56,753 nt of DNA from Bacillus timonensis. Lineage in GTDB: Bacteria > Bacillota > Bacilli > Bacillales > Bacillaceae_L. The position numbers and the translations under genes were made by a program. The notes beneath the pieces were generated by a model that saw only the letters and a list, made by a program, of their open reading frames with translations, was not told the origin of the DNA and searched no databases. Position 1 is the stretch's first letter. Each line of letters starts with the position of its first letter. Positions 52,785 to 56,753 of this stretch are shown here, piece by piece. The stretch covers positions 642,662-699,414 of the forward strand of contig NZ_HE610986.1 of NCBI RefSeq assembly GCF_000285535.1, read 5' to 3'.

Positions 52785-53540
52785 TTAACTGTTGATTAGG
52801 TGACTTTTCTTAGGGCTTTCATAGTACCCATTTCTACTGATACTGGTGCCAGATACTTGTTTTAATGTAATCTGAGCATCTGCCATTTTTAAAGTAGTTC
52901 CAGTCACGTCTAATATAGTAGCTCCAGTGTCTCTAACCTTTGAAATATTGTTTTGTACACAGATAATGTTTAGAAGTCCACAGCCTGGTAATATGACCTC
53001 AGCACCTTGATCTACAGCTCTTTCACAAGCATCCAAAAACTGCTCAATAATATTATGCGGATTAGAGAATGCGTTTTCAATATCTTCCAAGCTTACTTCG
53101 AAATATTGGGAGTTTACAGCACTGTTTGTTAAACCGTATTTTTGAATAAGGTTTGGAAATGCTTTTTTTGCCAATTGAGGTGTATATGTAACAATCGCAA
53201 ATTTCTTGCCGTACATAGGTGTCATCAACATTGAGGATTCGGCCATACTTACTACTGGTATATCAACTAACTCTCTTGCTTCGTCTAAAACAGGATCTAA
53301 GAAACAGTGTAATGCGACTGCATCAAACCCATTTTTTTCTGCATTAATAATATTTTGCAGAATCTCTCGGCCATTTAGAAACTCATTGGACAAAAATTCA
53401 GCCGGATAGCTATTCTTCACACCCCCGATTTCAAAGGAATATTCAGGTGGAAGAATTGCTCTTGCATGATTTTTAATACCATTCAAGTAGGTTGGTAGTC
53501 CACTAATATCTGTACTACTTTGGATAAAAATTTTCTTCAC
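52785..53540 (-). CDS. Asp/Glu/hydantoin racemase superfamily protein
   Basis: A 251-aa protein from GTG 53540, which follows GAGGGGG by 7-8 nt. The frame extends upstream through the operator, so that extension is rejected. Two conserved Cys regions are seen: ALHCFLDPVLDEA near residue 76 and LPGCGLLNI near residue 178, as in two-Cys racemases, maleate isomerases and arylmalonate decarboxylase relatives. MAESSM and FAIVTYT also fit. It may isomerise or racemise an acid intermediate. An operator and promoter lie directly upstream. Confidence 0.87.
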   Translation of the reverse strand: MKKIFIQSSTDISGLPTYLNGIKNHARAILPPEYSFEIGGVKNSYPAEFLSNEFLNGREILQNIINAEKNGFDAVALHCFLDPVLDEARELVDIPVVSMAESSMLMTPMYGKKFAIVTYTPQLAKKAFPNLIQKYGLTNSAVNSQYFEVSLEDIENAFSNPHNIIEQFLDACERAVDQGAEVILPGCGLLNIICVQNNISKVRDTGATILDVTGTTLKMADAQITLKQVSGTSISRNGYYESPKKSHLINS

Positions 53541-53560
53541 AAAATAACCCCCTCTAAAAA

Positions 53561-53580
53561 AATACCCACTGGTTGGTATT
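53561..53580. promoter_or_regulatory. TetR-type operator before the racemase unit
   Basis: AATACCCACTGGTTGGTATT: arms AATACC / GGTATT, 8-bp spacer. It starts right after the -10 box on the minus strand. Confidence 0.8.
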
Positions 53581-53609
53581 ATAATAACAGACGCCCAAAA
53601 CTTTTTCAA
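53581..53609 (-). promoter_or_regulatory. Sigma-A promoter of the racemase unit
   Basis: On the minus strand TTGAAA (plus 53604-53609), 17 bp, TATTAT (plus 53581-53586). Confidence 0.65.
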
Positions 53610-53639
53610 TACATTTAGAAAATTCAATTATCTAAATTT

Positions 53640-53722
53640 GGGACATGGGGACAGGTTTTCTGTCCCACCATAATTTTCCCGGGACACGGAACCTGTCCCC
53701 ATGTCCCTGTCCCCATGTCCCT
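53640..53722. repeat. Inverted pair of REP elements
   Basis: A minus-orientation copy (53640-53666) and a plus-orientation copy (53681-53707, with an added TGTCCCCATGTCCCT) face each other across 14 bp. Together they could form a large cruciform. They separate the catabolic cluster from the methyltransferase gene. Confidence 0.85.
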
Positions 53723-53828
53723 ACCAAGTACTTATTTTCAAAATAAATTCTCTATTCAGAAGAAAGGCCCGTGGAACTCTCCTCCGGCCCTGTTTATGAA
53801 AGTTTCTTTGGCACTTATATTATTTCTT

Positions 53829-54755
53829 CTAAAGAACCTGTCCTTTTTCCCTTCCTGACGACACAATAAGGTCCGTATGCACATGCTCCATTCCAAATTC
53901 CTCCTGCAATACAGAAATGGAAGGAGACGATAATCTTTTTATTCGATTATCTATATCATAAAATTGAATCTCAAAATACCTGTCTAAAAAAGCCAGATAA
54001 GAGTCTAGATCAACTCCTGCCTTTTCCAGATAGCGACTATCAAATTCAACGATACCCATAATTTCACGGCAGTTAATCAGGAGACTTTTCATTCCTTTGA
54101 GCACCATAAATTCGTAGCCTTCCACGTCAATTTTAAACAATAACCGGTGGGCGTTTAATGTTTCCTGATTAAAAAGCGAATCAATCGTAATCGCAGGCAC
54201 TTCCATTTTTTCAATGCTATTTTTTTCTGAGATTTGCACACCTGAAGAGGTTCCAGACCAATGAGTATCAATGAAGAAGGTTTGATTTTTCTTTTCTTGA
54301 TCCCCCGCGAAAGCATGGATAATTTTGATTTGATGACTGTTGACATGCTGTTTGCGCGAGCGCTCTATGTAATCGATTAAATATTTATTTGCTTCTATTC
54401 CAATGATTGTTGTGTCTTTTTCGTACGTTGTAGAGAAAATGCATTCTCCATAATTCACACCTATATCCAAAACGAGAGATGGCTTGAAGGATTTGACAGC
54501 TTCTCCCCAGAATTCAGTTAGGTGTGATTGTGTAATCCCATCACTGATAAGAAGCGCTCGCCCTCGATTTTCAGCATTATTTATGTAAATGACATTTCTA
54601 GAAGAAAGTATGATTTTATTCGGAATTTTAGCTAGCTTTAAGGTCTTGTACTTTAAAAAAATACCAAAATCTAAAACGACTTTTGAAAAAAGTGGATAGC
54701 TTTCCCATAGTTTAACAAAGACAGGTTTATTCAGAACACCTTTAGGAATTGCCAA
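53829..54755 (-). CDS. FkbM family methyltransferase
   Basis: A 308-aa protein from TTG 54755, which follows AAAGGGGAG by 9 nt. The longer frame begins in a REP element and reads MGQGDRFLVPN. The SAM-binding loop is LVLDIGVNYGECIFS, with IIGIEANKYL as the acidic strand. FKIDVEGYEFMVLKGM is the FkbM signature. Such enzymes methylate hydroxyls on sugars or natural products. No glycan genes are adjacent, so the substrate is unknown. Confidence 0.88.
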   Translation of the reverse strand: MAIPKGVLNKPVFVKLWESYPLFSKVVLDFGIFLKYKTLKLAKIPNKIILSSRNVIYINNAENRGRALLISDGITQSHLTEFWGEAVKSFKPSLVLDIGVNYGECIFSTTYEKDTTIIGIEANKYLIDYIERSRKQHVNSHQIKIIHAFAGDQEKKNQTFFIDTHWSGTSSGVQISEKNSIEKMEVPAITIDSLFNQETLNAHRLLFKIDVEGYEFMVLKGMKSLLINCREIMGIVEFDSRYLEKAGVDLDSYLAFLDRYFEIQFYDIDNRIKRLSSPSISVLQEEFGMEHVHTDLIVSSGREKGQVL

Positions 54756-54786
54756 TGTGATTAAACTCCCCTTTGAATGTAGATTT

Positions 54787-54813
54787 GGGACAAGAAACCT
54801 GTCCCCCTGTCCC
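54787..54813 (+). repeat. REP element
   Basis: Full copy (GGGACAAGAAACCTGTCCCC then CTGTCCC) directly upstream of the methyltransferase ribosome site. Confidence 0.85.
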
Positions 54814-54894
54814 ACTAGTATATGGGGAGATTATTAAGTACTTATTAATGTTTCATTAAAGTTTTTGCGTTTTTACGGGTTATGTTCCCCGTTT

Positions 54895-55035
54895 TTACTC
54901 TAGCAATTGCCAAAAGGCTCCGGAACCCAAATCATAGGGAAAGATAAAAGAACCAAGGACATAGGCAATCATAAAACCAATTACTGCTGCAATTACGTTA
55001 TTTTCGATCTTTTCGATGCGTTTTTTATCAGACAT
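54895..55035 (-). CDS. Small membrane protein, 46 aa
   Basis: ATG start after GGAGGTAAGG. A short charged N-terminus (SDKKRIEKIENN) is followed by one hydrophobic helix (VIAAVIGFMIAYVLGSFIF). No family recognised. It stands alone between the methyltransferase and a divergent small membrane gene. Confidence 0.65.
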   Translation of the reverse strand: MSDKKRIEKIENNVIAAVIGFMIAYVLGSFIFPYDLGSGAFWQLLE

Positions 55036-55144
55036 TTTCCTTACCTCCATCTTTTACTGAGGCTAACATCTCTTAGATTGAATCTCCTTTGCATGATTTA
55101 TGCACGTTGAAGGAAGTCTAAAAATGTAAGGGGGGTGTTTTTAA

Positions 55145-55453
55145 ATGAAGGTAAGATTAAGGAATCAAGGAGGAGTTACAAAGGAGTGTAAGATTGGGTT
55201 CAGTTGGACTACGTTCTTTTTTGGCTTTTTCCCGGCATTATTTCGTGGAGATTTAAAATGGGCGGCTATCATGTTCATTACGGCACTGGTAGTAGGTTCA
55301 TTTACTGTTGGTTTTGGAGCTTGGATTCCTGGGATTATCTTTTCCTTTGTGTATAATAAACTGTATATTAAAGACTTAATCGAAAAAGGATACCAACCAG
55401 CTGACGAACAATCACGAAATGCTTTAATACAAAATGGCATTATTTCAGCTTAG
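55145..55453 (+). CDS. Small membrane protein, possibly DUF2628/HrgC-like
   Basis: A 102-aa protein preceded by AAGGGGGG. After a polar N-terminus it has FSWTTFFFGFFPALFRGD and two hydrophobic helices (WAAIMFITALVVGSF; GAWIPGIIFSFVYN), ending with a soluble tail (GYQPADEQSRNALIQNG). The arrangement recalls DUF2628-type proteins, but I am not certain. Confidence 0.75.
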   Translation: MKVRLRNQGGVTKECKIGFSWTTFFFGFFPALFRGDLKWAAIMFITALVVGSFTVGFGAWIPGIIFSFVYNKLYIKDLIEKGYQPADEQSRNALIQNGIISA

Positions 55454-55565
55454 TAAGAGAGGGTATAGCTACAACTTTTCCCTATATATTTTACAAACAG
55501 TATTTCTGTATCAGAAATTTGGAGCACTCTGTAAATTATCTAGCACTTTTTAAAACTTAAGTCAT

Positions 55566-55583
55566 GAGGGGGCTTTCCCCCTC
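55566..55583. repeat. GC-rich stem-loop
   Basis: GAGGGGG and CCCCCTC form a 7-bp stem with a 4-nt loop and no U-run. It lies 110 bp after the small membrane gene. Possible weak terminator. Confidence 0.4.
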
Positions 55584-55615
55584 TGAATCACCATTAATTA
55601 AAAATCAAACTCATG

Positions 55616-56413
55616 TTATTCCTGGGACAGAAAACCTGTCCCCCTGTCCCGTTCCAGCCTATGTATTACACTTTTCGAGATTCCTGTAATTCTTGATATC
55701 TGCCTTATGCTGACGCCTGTTGTCTCTTTCAATTGCAGGAGCACAGCATCCCTTTCTTCTCTCTTCATCTTCTGCAATACACTTGAACTTGGGATTCCCA
55801 TCTCATGCAAACTCTCTTTCACTTCGTTATCTGTCAATTTTACGCGATCCCAGTAATCCAGACATTCGTCATTGTTTGATGTGCTCATATAATCAACAAA
55901 CGCTTGAATTACTGGCTTCCCATTTCCACTCGAAAACAAACTCAAGCCAAAATCAATGTCAATCAAGCAGGTTGCACTAAAATATTCATTTATACTAGTC
56001 CATTTCGCCTCAAATACATTCTCGGCTAACCCCGCTTTTACCGGATTTTGATGAATATACCGAAGAACCGTTAAAAAGTATCTCTTTGATTCGATATTTT
56101 CACTACGATAACGTTCCTGAAACAGATGCCCACATCGTTCATACTTCATGTTATACCAGCGAACATAACTCGAACTTATTCGTTGAATTGAAAGGCCAAT
56201 TGGTTCGTCCGTTTCTCTTATTAACAAATGAATATGGTTGTCCATCAAGCAATAGGCATATAACTTAAAATTACATTTCTCCTTATATCTTTGTAAAACA
56301 TTTAGAAGCCTTGACCTATCCTCATCCTCTTCAAAAATCGTCTGCTTATTAACTCCTCGTAAAATGACGTGATAGATGCCACTCCTACTCTTTTTCCTTG
56401 CAACTCTTGGCAA
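55616..56413 (-). CDS. REP-associated tyrosine transposase (RAYT, IS200-like Y1)
   Basis: A 265-aa single-domain HUH enzyme. YHVILRGVNKQTIFEEDEDR is the usual opening. The metal-binding HUH motif is DNHIHLLI (His60, His62). Candidate catalytic Tyr residues lie in SYVRWYNMKYERCGHLFQE. The N-terminus PRVARKKSRSG from TTG 56413 (after AGAGGTG) matches family proteins. The C-terminus adds a helix-turn-helix (SIRQISRITGISKSVI), which I infer helps bind DNA. The last eight residues, GTGFLSQE, are encoded by a REP element. RAYTs process REP hairpins, and the surrounding REP copies are its likely substrates or products. Confidence 0.9.
   Translation of the reverse strand: MPRVARKKSRSGIYHVILRGVNKQTIFEEDEDRSRLLNVLQRYKEKCNFKLYAYCLMDNHIHLLIRETDEPIGLSIQRISSSYVRWYNMKYERCGHLFQERYRSENIESKRYFLTVLRYIHQNPVKAGLAENVFEAKWTSINEYFSATCLIDIDFGLSLFSSGNGKPVIQAFVDYMSTSNNDECLDYWDRVKLTDNEVKESLHEMGIPSSSVLQKMKREERDAVLLQLKETTGVSIRQISRITGISKSVIHRLERDRGTGFLSQE
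55624..55650 (+). repeat. REP element at the 3' end of the RAYT gene
   Basis: GGGACAGAAAACCTGTCCCC then CTGTCCC. GGGACAG and CTGTCCC form a 7-bp hairpin. It overlaps the end of the RAYT frame. Confidence 0.88.
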
Positions 56414-56753
56414 TAGCATCACCTCTTTTAATTGTAATTTGGGTTGTGGAAACAATAAGCGCCGTTTCTAGATTAAAATAGTGAGATAAAAATAACTGTG
56501 GAATAATGTTTGGGTGGTTTAAAATCCAATTTTGTGTATTACGTAAAAGGAGACTCATTAAAGCATGGGAAGGTGATAATTGAAGTTCTTGTAGAAATCC
56601 GCATTTAAAATCTACCAAATAGTCAGAATACTGTCAACTTGTTTATGTGGGTGAATGAAATTTGCACATTGAAGAATTGGGCAGTCTGCCTATACTAATT
56701 TGTTATCACATATTTTCAGAGGATCATAAAAAAAAGGGTGGGACAGAAAACCT
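56414..56753. other. Upstream region of the RAYT gene
   Basis: 340 bp to the window edge. An open frame at 56385-56618 shows no family, overlaps the RAYT start and has no ribosome site, so I do not call it. The region ends in a REP copy. Confidence 0.5.
56740..56753 (+). repeat. REP element cut by the window edge
   Basis: GGGACAGAAAACCT is identical to the start of the copy at 55624 and in the same orientation, so REPs bracket the RAYT gene. Confidence 0.75.

Noticed and set aside
53764-53800. Terminator of the FkbM gene (AGGCCCG with GGCCCT)
   Set aside because: The arms pair imperfectly and the U-run is weak. I could not support it as a terminator.
56385-56618. 77-aa open frame on the minus strand upstream of the RAYT gene
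   Set aside because: No ribosome site, no recognisable family, and it overlaps the RAYT start in another frame.
1-56753. REP elements as a CRISPR array
   Set aside because: Copies are dispersed at irregular distances of hundreds to thousands of bases, in both orientations, with no spacers and no cas genes.

Overview
The window looks like chromosome of a low-GC, spore-former-type Firmicute of the Bacillaceae. The evidence is strong AGGAGG-type ribosome binding sites, many TTG/GTG starts, sigma-A promoters, U-tract terminators, and protein families shared with Bacillus (LCP ligase, YvbJ/TcaA-like protein, YqjM-like old yellow enzyme, TraX, RAYT transposase). The species cannot be fixed from sequence alone. 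I see no rRNA, tRNA, CRISPR array or prophage.

Region A (about 1-27.4 kb) is a cell-surface locus. Seven large secreted proteins each carry the same three-repeat cell-wall-binding module (CW_binding_2/CWB2), joined to a different partner: a beta-helix with Ig and FN3 domains; Ig-like repeats with FN3; WG repeats; a CAP domain; carboxypeptidase-regulatory plus DUF2135-like domains; a HExxH metalloprotease with Ig domains; and a lytic transglycosylase. Most stand alone with their own terminators. Between them lie a polytopic acyltransferase-like protein, a lipoprotein, an SGNH hydrolase, a PH-like membrane protein and two small ORFs.

Region B (27.5-38.4 kb) continues the envelope theme: an LCP-family ligase, a TPR/dynamin-like protein with a ruined P-loop (frameshifted here), a short membrane protein, a TraX-like membrane protein followed by a VanX/M15-type lipoprotein, and a three-gene zinc-ribbon set ending in a TcaA/YvbJ-like protein. 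The first zinc-ribbon gene is frameshifted.

Region C (38.6-53.6 kb) is a catabolic cluster. It contains an old yellow enzyme, an FMN reductase, a luciferase-like flavin monooxygenase with a flavin reductase and a 96-aa unknown, thiolase, acyl-CoA ligase, MaoC hydratase, five short-chain dehydrogenases, a sodium/solute symporter with a small partner, an Asp/Glu-racemase-family protein and one TetR regulator. Five palindromes of the form ATACC-N8-GGTAT (one arm imperfect at 51,861) lie at the promoters of the units, four of them directly after a recognisable or plausible -10 box. A shorter ATACC-N4-GGTAT lies in the tetR promoter. This reads as one self-contained TetR regulon for oxidising an unidentified, probably alicyclic or branched, ketone/acid through CoA esters.

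Region D (53.6-56.75 kb) holds an FkbM-type methyltransferase, two small membrane proteins and a REP-associated tyrosine transposase (RAYT). The RAYT gene has a REP copy at its 3' end and another copy at the window edge. About a dozen REP elements with core GGGACA-N-GAAACCTGTCCC lie through the window, mostly right of 28 kb. They often abut stop codons and sometimes encode the last or first residues of proteins. Three genes (protease, dynamin-like, zinc ribbon) are broken by single-base indels, which may be real or assembly errors.
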